A stretch of 7,677 bases of DNA from Gemmatimonadota bacterium (lineage in GTDB: Bacteria > Gemmatimonadota > Gemmatimonadetes > Longimicrobiales > Gaopeijiaceae), in assembly GCA_007127575.1 (NCBI GenBank), contig SKZC01000458.1:1-7677 (forward strand), given 5' to 3'. The stretch's first letter is position 1, and each line of letters opens with the position of its first letter. Position numbers and translations under genes: made by a program. Shown here piece after piece: positions 1 through 5,967 of the stretch. The notes under the pieces are model-generated. The model had not been told where the DNA came from, searched no databases, and saw only the letters and a program-made list of their open reading frames with translations.

Positions 1-1969
1 CGAAAGCCGGCCGTCCCTGGTAGCCGATGGACTGCCAGGTCCGCACCGCGTCGAAAGCGCCAGGGGCTCGACCGGCCTGTCCGTAGGCGGTGCGGAGCCG
101 CAGCTCGCCCCAGCCCGGGTCCCAGAAGTCCTCATCCGAGACCACCCAGGCCAAGCTTGCTCGGGGATAGAACTGGAGCCCGAAGTCGTCACCGAAGGCG
201 CTGTTTCCGTCAACGCGGAAGCCGGCGGTGAAGAAGTACTTGTCCTCCAGGTTGAAGACGTTCTGGGCGAAGAAGCCGGCGTTCCAGATCTTCTCCCGCT
301 CCTCGAAGCCCATGTTAATGGCTCCGGAGTTCACGGTGGGGCTGGCGGCGCCTGGGAAGTCCTCGGCGTACGCCTCCACCCGCTGCTCGTCGTCACCCAC
401 CGCCTGGCCGCCCCAGGAGAAGCTGGAGCTCAGCGCGTCGGTGACATCAAAGCTGTACGTCCCCACGTAGTCGAAGGTAAGGAGACGGTTCTCCCACTTG
501 TCCACGTGGAGGATCCCCTGGGGGGTCATGATGAACCCGAAGGGACGCAGGTGTCGCTGAAGCTGCTGGTTGTAGTCGTATCCGATGGTGAAGCGGTTCG
601 TCAGGTTCGCCATGGGGGAGTAGGTCACCGTTCCCCCGGTGCTGAACCGCTCAATGGTGTTCTGAAAGTCCTGAACGAAGAGCTGTTCGATGTCCTCGCG
701 GTCGTTCCCGCCGAAGTAGTTCCGCTCCCGGCGGATCACGTTCAGGGTGAGCCCCTGAGCGTTGTTCGCCGAGGGAGTGCTCCTCAGCCAGGTGTTCGTG
801 TAGCCCGTGTTCCACTCGAACTGGAGATCCGAAATGGGGGTGAAGGTAAAGTTGCTCCGCACCATCCACCGCTCCTGGGCGTCCAGGGGCATGATGCTGG
901 TCTGGTCCTGCATCTGGCCGGAGACGAAGTACTGAAGCGCCTCACCACCACCTCGCACCGAGGCGGAGTACTGCTGGTTCCACACGGTGCCCCAGTCCCC
1001 GTCACCGATCCCGAATGGGTCGCTCCGGAAGTAGGGCTCCATGAAATCGTACGGAGCCGACGGAGGTCCAAACTTCCGGCTCCACGCCGTCCCCTGCTGG
1101 GTCTCTACCGTCCACACCGGCTGGGCCGTCTGACCCCGACGGGTGAAGATCTGGATCACACCGGCGGAGGCCTCCGTCCCGTAGAGGGTAGTGGCCGCCG
1201 CACCCTTGATGACCTCGATCCGCTCGATGTCGTTGGGGTTGATCTGGTCCAGCGGGCTGGACGTCACGTTGGCGCTCCGGCCACCCCGGCGGTCCGGCGG
1301 ACCCTGATGGGGAAGCCCCTCGCTTCGCATCCGGATCCCATCGATGTAGATGATGGGCTGATTCCGCATGCTCAAGCTGTTCTGGCCCCGGATCTGGATC
1401 CGGGAGCCCATTCCCAGCTCCCCTCCGCCGGAGAGAACCTCCAGCCCGGGAGCCGCGCCCCGCAGGGCGTCGGAGGTGGACACCGGTCGATCCGCCAGGT
1501 CGTCCAGGTTGATCTGGGAAATCGTGTTTCCGATCTCCCGGCGCCGGGCGGCCCCTGCCGTCCCCGTCACCACCACCGCATCCAGCCCCAGCGCCTCGCG
1601 GCGCATTTCCAGCTCCACCGTGACGGTCTCGCCGGCGGCCACCGTGATTTCCTGGGTGACCGTCCCGTAGCCGATCCGCTCGGCCCGCAGCTCGTACGTG
1701 CCCGCGGGAACGTTTTGAATGGTGAAGTTGCCCTGGCTGTTCGTCAGGTTACCCAGGCCGGTTCCGCCCAGGAGAACCTGGACCTGACCCAGCGGGGCCA
1801 TGGTCTCACCGGCGGTGACCTGTCCCGTCACCTGGCCGGTGTCCTGGGCCTCCACGGCAGCCGGCAGCGCCAGGAGCGCCACCATCGCGCCGGCGAGCCA
1901 GGCTCCGGATCGCCTGGGTGGAGAGGTGCCGCATCGGGCTCTGCCCCTTCCGACTTCGAACGGTAACAT
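1..1969 (-). CDS. SusC/RagA-type TonB-dependent outer-membrane receptor (C-terminus cut by window edge)
   Basis: Outer-membrane receptor expected to import a large or scarce nutrient (glycan, peptide or chelate; substrate not predictable) using TonB energy. 656 codons are visible and the reading frame is open to the left edge; relatives are usually about 1000 residues, so roughly the last third of the barrel is missing. Order: signal peptide ending near A41 (LAGAMVALLALPAAVEA, then QD); carboxypeptidase-regulatory-like beta domain about 44-123; a VVVTG junction at 132-136 where the TonB box normally lies; plug about 145-280 with IQIRGQNS (191-198), PIIYIDGI (205-212), and EVIKGAAATTLYG (252-264) followed by GVIQIFTRRG (270-279); then aromatic, alternating barrel strands. 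Two ATGs lie in tandem after an AAGGAGG; the second (1969) has the better 6-nt spacing, the first (1972) has 3 nt. A promoter at 2271-2299 and a long leader precede it. A SusD-like partner would be expected beyond the left edge. Family is certain, substrate unknown. Confidence 0.93.
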   Translation of the reverse strand, partial: MLPFEVGRGRARCGTSPPRRSGAWLAGAMVALLALPAAVEAQDTGQVTGQVTAGETMAPLGQVQVLLGGTGLGNLTNSQGNFTIQNVPAGTYELRAERIGYGTVTQEITVAAGETVTVELEMRREALGLDAVVVTGTAGAARRREIGNTISQINLDDLADRPVSTSDALRGAAPGLEVLSGGGELGMGSRIQIRGQNSLSMRNQPIIYIDGIRMRSEGLPHQGPPDRRGGRSANVTSSPLDQINPNDIERIEVIKGAAATTLYGTEASAGVIQIFTRRGQTAQPVWTVETQQGTAWSRKFGPPSAPYDFMEPYFRSDPFGIGDGDWGTVWNQQYSASVRGGGEALQYFVSGQMQDQTSIMPLDAQERWMVRSNFTFTPISDLQFEWNTGYTNTWLRSTPSANNAQGLTLNVIRRERNYFGGNDREDIEQLFVQDFQNTIERFSTGGTVTYSPMANLTNRFTIGYDYNQQLQRHLRPFGFIMTPQGILHVDKWENRLLTFDYVGTYSFDVTDALSSSFSWGGQAVGDDEQRVEAYAEDFPGAASPTVNSGAINMGFEEREKIWNAGFFAQNVFNLEDKYFFTAGFRVDGNSAFGDDFGLQFYPRASLAWVVSDEDFWDPGWGELRLRTAYGQAGRAPGAFDAVRTWQSIGYQGRPAF

Positions 1970-1972
1970 CAT

Positions 1973-1982
1973 CCTCCTCCTT
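1973..1982 (-). promoter_or_regulatory. Ribosome binding site with tandem in-frame ATGs
   Basis: Read on the minus strand the sequence is AAGGAGGAGG followed directly by ATGATG. The AAGGAGG core is 3 nt from the first ATG and 6 nt from the second, which favours the second ATG (1969) as the receptor start. Confidence 0.7.
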
Positions 1983-2032
1983 GTGAGGGTCCCAAGGGAC
2001 TGGGAATGTTGCCTCGCTAGGGATGCCGGGTT

Positions 2033-2213
2033 CTACAGGCCGAAAGGCCCAGCCGGGTGGCCCTTGAGGCGGGCACTGCCTACAGCAATGCCTATGGGAT
2101 CTAGCCGAGCCCTGGTGGGTCGGCTTTCGTCCTCGTGTTGTCCGTTCGGCTACAGGTATTGACTGCGAGTGAGACTTGGATGCTTCGACGACGCAGTATG
2201 AACGAGGCTACAG
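2033..2213 (-). repeat. Four direct copies of CTGTAG in the receptor leader
   Basis: CTACAG on the plus strand (CTGTAG in the transcript) starts at 2033, 2080, 2150 and 2208. Two of the copies extend to the 8-mer CTGTAGCC (2206-2213 and 2148-2155). All are in the same orientation, so they cannot pair with each other; repeated single-stranded or duplex binding sites are the simplest reading. Spacings are 47, 70 and 58 nt, not a regular period. Confidence 0.5.
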
Positions 2214-2270
2214 CTCGTAATTGCGGCATGTCTCAGGAGGCGGATACGATCTCCTCCCTTCGTTCAGGCA

Positions 2271-2299
2271 CTAATACGCGGCGGGAGAGCCGGTGTCAA
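2271..2299 (-). promoter_or_regulatory. Sigma70-like promoter of the SusC-type receptor
   Basis: On the minus strand a perfect TTGACA (-35, 2299-2294) is followed after exactly 17 nt by TATTAG (-10, 2276-2271, four of six consensus bases). Transcription would begin near 2264. It is the best promoter match in the window and lies in an AT-richer gap between the lipoprotein and the receptor. Confidence 0.68.
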
Positions 2300-2340
2300 G
2301 AACCTTTTCCGGTTGAAGTGTGTAGCAACGTTAATTTTCC

Positions 2341-2379
2341 GGTACACTCCCGTGGGGATCCCGGCCCTCACGGAGTACC
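2341..2379 (-). terminator. Strong hairpin after the lipoprotein gene, possible U-less terminator
   Basis: An imperfect inverted repeat starts 22 nt beyond the lipoprotein stop codon. In plus coordinates GGTACACTCCCGTG (2341-2354) pairs with CACGGAGTACC (2369-2379), leaving small bulges. On the minus strand it is followed by GGAAAATTAAC, so there is no U tract. It could end the lipoprotein transcript in the way GC-rich bacteria sometimes do, or protect its 3' end; the call is tentative. Confidence 0.4.
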
Positions 2380-2400
2380 TGTTCGGCAAACGGGCCAGGG

Positions 2401-2904
2401 TCATGGAAACACACCCACCGAGAAGGGGCTCCGGATCTCCGGCTCGAAGTCCTGGTCGCCATTTTCCGGCTGCCGGGCATCGCTGAGGATGAGGTGAATC
2501 ACGCCGCCGGTGGCCAACACGCCCCCTGCCACGAGCAGGCCGGTTTGAACCCGGTCCAACTCCCTCAGCTCCACTTGCACGATCTCCCCCGTGGAGATCC
2601 GGACGTCCTGCCCCAGGGTGGTGCGGTGGAAGCCCGCCTGCCGCTGGCCTACCGGAACCCGGACGAAGATCTGGCCGGGCTCGGCCCGCACCAATCGCCC
2701 CTCCAGGACAGGCCCAAATTCCCGGTTGAGGATTTCCCCGCTGGTGGCCTGCAGCTCCTGGAATCCGGCCTGGGTGAGGATGACCCGGACATCCTCGCCC
2801 TCGGGAAGCATCTCCAGATCGGTGGCCACGTAGTTGAAGCATCCGCTGAAAACCAGCACAAAAGCGAAGGCCATGGGCCAGGGCCCGAACGCGGGTGTGT
2901 TCAC
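2401..2904 (-). CDS. Small predicted lipoprotein with C-terminal hydrophobic segment
   Basis: 167 residues from a GTG start; AGGA lies 8 nt upstream. The N-terminus (MAFAFVLVFSGC, C22) looks like a lipoprotein signal, though -3 is Phe and no basic residue precedes the core, so lipidation is probable rather than sure. After it comes a beta-rich domain with EDVRVILTQAGF (37-48), a central GRLVRAEPGQIFVRVP stretch (69-84), and a conserved-looking RELDRVQTG (114-122) leading into a glycine-rich hydrophobic segment about 122-140, then a polar tail. From memory this layout (VRV.LT near the N-terminus, a linker ending in R.LDR..TG, then a hydrophobic helix) recurs in small Gemmatimonadota lipoproteins of unknown function. 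It lies downstream of the plug-like protein and upstream of the receptor on the same strand, but hairpins and promoters separate them. No function is assigned. The ATG at codon 11 is the alternative start, without a ribosome site. Confidence 0.72.
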   Translation of the reverse strand: MNTPAFGPWPMAFAFVLVFSGCFNYVATDLEMLPEGEDVRVILTQAGFQELQATSGEILNREFGPVLEGRLVRAEPGQIFVRVPVGQRQAGFHRTTLGQDVRISTGEIVQVELRELDRVQTGLLVAGGVLATGGVIHLILSDARQPENGDQDFEPEIRSPFSVGVFP

Positions 2905-3001
2905 AGGCGAGTTCCTGAATCCTGCCGGAAGGGTGCGGCACCCGTCGGGGTCCGGCTCGCTTCCGACGGGCCTCGGGACGGACGCTCGCCCCGGTACACT
3001 C

Positions 3002-3031
3002 AGAGTACGGGGTACAATCGGAGCCGGTCAA
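3002..3031 (-). promoter_or_regulatory. Possible promoter of the lipoprotein gene
   Basis: On the minus strand TTGACC (3031-3026) is followed after 18 nt by TACTCT (3007-3002). The -10 is weak (three of six). It lies just downstream of the hairpin that ends the plug-like gene, about 100 nt before the lipoprotein start, where a separate promoter would be expected. Confidence 0.33.
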
Positions 3032-3032
3032 G

Positions 3033-3080
3033 CCGGTAGGGGAAGGAGCCTTCCGCCCCCGGAACGTCCCACCCTACCGG
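3033..3080 (-). terminator. Compound inverted repeat over the stop codon of the plug-like gene
   Basis: CCGGTAGGG (3033-3041) and CCCTACCGG (3072-3080) are perfect 9-bp arms. The loop contains a second perfect stem, GGAAGG-AG-CCTTCC (3041-3054). The TAG stop of the plug-like gene lies inside the 3072-3080 arm. On the minus strand no U tract follows, so this is a candidate U-less terminator or mRNA-stabilising structure rather than a textbook intrinsic terminator. Confidence 0.5.
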
Positions 3081-4429
3081 AGCTCGCGAAACAATCGGTC
3101 CGAGAGGGTGGTGAGAAGCGGGGTCCCCAGCACCAGGACACCCAACCCTACCATCTCGGCCGTACCCGAGTCGCCGCTTCGGCCATGAATCCACGCCATA
3201 TAGCCGGAGGCGGCGGAAAGGGTACCGGTCACAGCCGTGGGAAGGAGGAGGCCCTGCGTCCGCTCCATGGCCCCGGAGCGGTGCGTCAAGAGGCTTCCGC
3301 CCACACCTGGAAGGCCGAAGCCCAAGATCGTTACCGCCGTGGTCCTGGCCGGCCCGCATTGGGACGTGAGCCCGACGTAGCCGTCATCCCGGGTCGAGAG
3401 GCAGCGCTCCGCAGCCAGAACTCCCAGCCCCACGCCGATGGCGTTCCCCAGGAACGCGGACCCCAGAACCCGAGACCAGGGGTAGGGATCGTCCTCCACG
3501 GACCAGTCAAACCCGGAGACGAGGCGCGCCGGATCCCGAGCACCTTCCGGCCGAGTCCCCCTTCGGGTCTCCACCAGGAGCACTCCGTTCCCCGCCCGGC
3601 TTCCGTACCGCGCGCCGGCCTGACCCGGTGAGAGAGCCTCCAGGCGCTCTATGTCCTGGAGGGGGATGGTGGGAAAGAGGGTGGAGGGGGCCGAGACCGG
3701 CACCCCATCCATGATCACCGTCATCTCCCGGCAGGAGGAGTCCATGCCGGCGGCGCCCCGGTACTCCACACACGTTCCGCCGGGACGGCCTCCGGGCCGG
3801 ACGTGCACCCCCGGCATCTGTTGGGCCACGAGCTGGTCCAGACTCATCCCGGCTCGGGCGGCGGCATCGATCTCCTCGCGCACCAACTCGTTCATGCGGT
3901 GGCCGGACGTCCGTCTCCGCAACTGAAGCTCCGTCTCCGCCTCCAGGACCAGGGGCTCCAGCTCGATGACCTGTCGAGAGACGGAGATGAGGACCCGAAC
4001 CACTCCGTCTCCTTCCACCAGGACTTCTTCCCCGTGCTCCCCGTACGCCAGATGCTCCAGGGTGAGGGTCTGGCGGCCCTCGGGGACGTCAGCGAGGAGG
4101 AAGCGACCCTGTTGGTCCGTGGTGGTGGCGCGCTCCAGCCCATCCACGCTCATCCGGGCGTTGGACACGGGAGCCCCGGTCTCAGAATCGGTGACCTGCC
4201 CTCGTACATCACCCACATCCTGAGCGTGCAGACCTCCCGCCAGGGCAGCGTGGAGGAAGAGGAGAGCCACTGCGGCCAGGTGGGTGGTGCCCGGCCGGAG
4301 CGGCAGCCCAGCCGCCTTCGAAGATCGAGACGAAGGTGTTCCGAAGGGGCGGCAGGCGCGTGGCACGACGACACCGACGACGGAGTAGACGCCGACGGAA
4401 AGCGACCGAAGGTCCGACAAGAGGCACAT
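3074..4429 (-). CDS. Barrel-less TonB-plug protein with carboxypeptidase-regulatory domain and C-terminal membrane-like region
   Basis: 451 residues. Order: an unusually long N-terminus, then a signal core about 50-69 ending LHA before QD; a carboxypeptidase-regulatory-like beta domain about 74-151 (GQVTDSETGAPVSNA at 77-91); a plug-like domain about 178-291 with a Cys pair C220/C233, VIMDGVPV (238-245), DIERLEALSP (259-268) and GARYGSRAGNGVLLVETRRG (272-291). The last motif parallels the GAAATTLYG...GVIQIFTRRG of the receptor at 1-1969, and both mature proteins start QD-x-G-x-V-x-GQVT, so they look like distant paralogues. No beta-barrel follows; instead there are four hydrophobic, Gly-rich segments at about 321-340, 363-381, 394-414 and 424-442, with Cys at 343 and 358 between the first two. 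It therefore cannot be a channel of the usual kind. It might be an accessory or decoy plug, or a periplasmic/outer-membrane anchor (inference). The ATG at 4429 is 45 nt from a predicted transcription start but has a weak ribosome site; GTG at codon 22 is an alternative. Confidence 0.85.
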   Translation of the reverse strand: MCLLSDLRSLSVGVYSVVGVVVPRACRPFGTPSSRSSKAAGLPLRPGTTHLAAVALLFLHAALAGGLHAQDVGDVRGQVTDSETGAPVSNARMSVDGLERATTTDQQGRFLLADVPEGRQTLTLEHLAYGEHGEEVLVEGDGVVRVLISVSRQVIELEPLVLEAETELQLRRRTSGHRMNELVREEIDAAARAGMSLDQLVAQQMPGVHVRPGGRPGGTCVEYRGAAGMDSSCREMTVIMDGVPVSAPSTLFPTIPLQDIERLEALSPGQAGARYGSRAGNGVLLVETRRGTRPEGARDPARLVSGFDWSVEDDPYPWSRVLGSAFLGNAIGVGLGVLAAERCLSTRDDGYVGLTSQCGPARTTAVTILGFGLPGVGGSLLTHRSGAMERTQGLLLPTAVTGTLSAASGYMAWIHGRSGDSGTAEMVGLGVLVLGTPLLTTLSDRLFRELR

Positions 4430-4480
4430 CTCTAACCCCCTGAGTCCTGGAGGGGCAGATGGGAGTGGATCCCTGAATTT

Positions 4481-4509
4481 ACCATAAGACCCTCCGCGCC
4501 GTGCGTCCA
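4481..4509 (-). promoter_or_regulatory. Sigma70-like promoter of the plug-like gene
   Basis: On the minus strand TGGACG (4509-4504) is followed after 17 nt by TATGGT (4486-4481); each hexamer matches four of six consensus bases. Transcription would start near 4474, giving a leader of about 45 nt to the ATG at 4429. It sits in the divergent region between the two gene blocks. Confidence 0.48.
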
Positions 4510-4514
4510 GGGCG

Positions 4515-4537
4515 GCTCGCCGCGATGGCGGCCGAGC
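4515..4537. repeat. Inverted repeat in the divergent intergenic region
   Basis: GCTCG-CCGC (4515-4523) pairs with GCGG-C-CGAGC (4528-4537) around a GATG loop: nine base pairs with one bulged C. It lies just upstream of the -35 box of the plug-like gene and upstream of the propeller gene, so it could be an operator or a structural element between divergent promoters. No function can be assigned. Confidence 0.4.
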
Positions 4538-4580
4538 TCTATCTTCACCGGGTTGGGACGTTCATGTAGTACCCTTGCAG

Positions 4581-4613
4581 GCCCCGCTCCCCGGAGAGAG
4601 GGGCGTCGTTTTT
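4581..4613 (+). terminator. Terminator-like hairpin in the leader of the propeller gene
   Basis: GCCCC (4581-4585) and CTC (4587-4589) pair with GAG (4596-4598) and GGGGC (4600-4604) around a CCCGGA loop, with one g/a mismatch. TTTTT follows at 4609-4613, four nt after the stem. The hairpin ends 33 nt before the predicted ATG at 4638, so it would act as a leader attenuator if transcription starts upstream; alternatively it ends an incoming transcript. No convincing plus-strand promoter was found in 4430-4580. Confidence 0.42.
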
Positions 4614-4637
4614 CAATCCGGAAGGAGTGGTTTCGCG

Positions 4638-5798
4638 ATGACCCGAGGATGGACGGGGGCGCTCCTCGCCCCTGCGGCGGCGGGGGCCTTTGTGGGGTGG
4701 ATGCGAACGGCCCTGTTCTGGATTGCAGCCGGCCTGGTCGCGTGCGGAACGCATGAGCGCGAGGGAGGGACGCCTTATGTTGAGGGGGAGGCCTCCTCGC
4801 CCGACTCCTCCCCCCCGGCTATGGAGGTGGACACAGCGTGGCCACCCTCCCTGGGCGACACGCTGGTCCTTGGCGAGATCACGGGGATCGCGGTGGACCA
4901 ACGGGATCACGTCTGGATCCTCATCCCGCCGGACGCCCTGACGGAGGAGGAGGCGGCACGGGAGCCTCCCGTGCGTCGCCTGCCTCCGGTGGTGGAGCTG
5001 GACTCGGAAGGTCGGCTGGTTCAGGGGTGGGAGGAGGTGGGGGGTGGATACGAGTGGCCCCGGACACCTCACGGCATCTTCGTGGATCACCGGGACCGGG
5101 TGTGGGTGGGATTCCGGGACACGCACCTGGTGCTCAAGTATGACCGAAGGGGCGAGCTCCTCCTTACCCTCGGACGCCACGGAGAAACCCGGGGGAGCAA
5201 CGATTCGGATCATCTGGGGGGGCCGGCCGACATCTGGGTGGATCCCGAGACCGATGAGGTCTTCGTGGCGGATGGGTACGGGAACCGCCGCATCGTGGTC
5301 TACGATGCGGAGTTCGGAAACTACCTGCGCCATTGGGGGGCCTATGGTGAACGGCCAGACGACGAGGCGGCGGAGTCCGACCCTCGCTCCCAGTTCTCCA
5401 CCGCCCACGGGATCGTTGGCTCCCGGGACGGACTCATCTACGTGGCGGACCGGGGAAATAATCGGATCCAGGTCTTCCAGCGCTCCGGAACGTTCGTGCA
5501 GGAGCGGTTCGTAGCCCAGGAGACAGAGGGGTCGGGTTCGGCCTTCGACCTGGCCCTCTCCCCGGACCCGGATCAGCGATTCGTTTATCTCGTGGATGGC
5601 AGCAACGATGCGATCTGGGTCCTGCGCCGGGACGACCTGTCGATTCTCGGACGATTCGGGGAAACGGGCCCGGCGCCAGGGGCCTTTCGGCGGCCCCACA
5701 ATATGGATGTGGACGGCGAAGGCCACCTCTACCTCGGCGAGGTGGGGAACCGGGGAATCCAACGCATTCTCGTCCGGGACGAACCAGGCTCGCACTGA
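4638..5798 (+). CDS. PAL-like six-bladed NHL beta-propeller, predicted lipoprotein
   Basis: 386 residues from ATG 4638, chosen because AAGGAG (4622-4627) lies 10 nt upstream. ATG 4701 would give a classic short lipoprotein signal (MRTALFWIAAGLVAC; Cys36 in the longer numbering) but has no ribosome site. After an acidic, Pro/Ser-rich linker (37-70) come six NHL-type blades starting near 80, 143, 194, 254, 300 and 350. Diagnostic strings: TPHGIFVDHRDRVWVG (143-158), FVADGYGNRRIVVYD (209-223), AHGI (256-259) with YVADRGNNRIQVF (268-280), and RPHNMDVDGEGHLYLGEVGN (352-371). These follow peptidyl-alpha-hydroxyglycine alpha-amidating lyase closely: H145, H257 and H354 fall at its three zinc-ligand positions and Y214 at its catalytic Tyr. 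The catalytic Arg position near residue 93 is not Arg here, so lyase activity is doubtful. Likely an envelope-anchored metal-binding or ligand-binding propeller; substrate unknown. Transcribed away from the plug-like gene and toward the transporter. Confidence 0.87.
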   Translation: MTRGWTGALLAPAAAGAFVGWMRTALFWIAAGLVACGTHEREGGTPYVEGEASSPDSSPPAMEVDTAWPPSLGDTLVLGEITGIAVDQRDHVWILIPPDALTEEEAAREPPVRRLPPVVELDSEGRLVQGWEEVGGGYEWPRTPHGIFVDHRDRVWVGFRDTHLVLKYDRRGELLLTLGRHGETRGSNDSDHLGGPADIWVDPETDEVFVADGYGNRRIVVYDAEFGNYLRHWGAYGERPDDEAAESDPRSQFSTAHGIVGSRDGLIYVADRGNNRIQVFQRSGTFVQERFVAQETEGSGSAFDLALSPDPDQRFVYLVDGSNDAIWVLRRDDLSILGRFGETGPAPGAFRRPHNMDVDGEGHLYLGEVGNRGIQRILVRDEPGSH

Positions 5799-5843
5799 GC
5801 CCCGGGCTGGGAGTCCCCGCTGCAAGATGCATCCAGTTGCGCC

Positions 5844-5859
5844 CAGGCCACCAGGCCAC
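5844..5859. repeat. Tandem 8-bp repeat CAGGCCAC
   Basis: CAGGCCAC occurs twice head to tail between the propeller and transporter genes. The 5799-5967 gap otherwise shows no clear promoter or terminator; a TTTTT at 5874-5878 is not preceded by a convincing GC stem. Probably a small replication-slippage duplication. Confidence 0.4.
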
Positions 5860-5967
5860 TAGGGTGCCCGAGGTTTTTGCTCGCGTCGAGGGGAAGCGGG
5901 GTGAGACACTGAGGGAGCTGCCGACGCTCCGCCACGAGTCTACCAGGTCCATGAGGAGATGCTGGAG

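Larger units (their letters stand above)
1973..2264 (-). promoter_or_regulatory. Long structured 5' leader of the SusC-type receptor
   Basis: About 290 nt separate the predicted transcription start (near 2264) from the receptor ATG, with no convincing gene on either strand. Stems seen directly, in plus coordinates: GGAGG/CCTCC plus inner GAT/ATC at 2236-2257; ACGAG/CTCGT at 2202-2218; ACTGCG/CGCAGT at 2162-2197; AGCCGA with inner CCC against GGG and TCGGCT at 2103-2125; GGCC-GAAA-GGCC at 2038-2049 (GGCC-UUUC-GGCC in the transcript); and GTCCC/GGGAC at 1989-2000, which ends 6 nt before the Shine-Dalgarno. No run of U follows any of these stems on the minus strand. I could not match it to a known riboswitch; in particular I see no B12 box. 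It may control receptor translation or be a binding region for a regulator or small RNA (inference). Confidence 0.5.

Noticed and set aside
506..1966. Long plus-strand open frame of 486 codons opposite the receptor gene
   Set aside because: It mirrors the receptor frame in GC-rich DNA, has no recognisable domain, and the minus-strand product shows signal peptide, plug and barrel motifs.
2101..2229. 42-codon minus-strand frame in the receptor leader, ending in TAG just after the 2103-2125 hairpin
   Set aside because: No Shine-Dalgarno precedes its ATG, and it uses codons such as TTA, ATA, GTA and CGA that the neighbouring genes avoid. A leader peptide is not excluded but not supported.
1973..2264. 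Cobalamin or other known riboswitch in the receptor leader
   Set aside because: GGCGGGCACTGCC (2068-2080) looked faintly like a B12 core, but it is on the wrong strand for the receptor and the B12 box and surrounding helices are absent.
2264..3031. 255-codon minus-strand frame overlapping the lipoprotein gene
   Set aside because: It runs through the predicted promoter and the flanking hairpins, has an Arg/Gly/Pro-rich product, and competes with a frame that has a lipoprotein-like signal and a ribosome site.
2834..4435. Plus-strand open frames opposite the plug-like gene (2834-3631 and 3803-4435)
   Set aside because: They overlap a minus-strand gene with clear domain motifs and have no family resemblance, signal or ribosome site.
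5860..5890. Intrinsic terminator between the propeller and transporter genes
   Set aside because: TTTTT at 5874-5878 is not preceded by a stable stem; CGAG/CTCG flanks the T run rather than preceding it.
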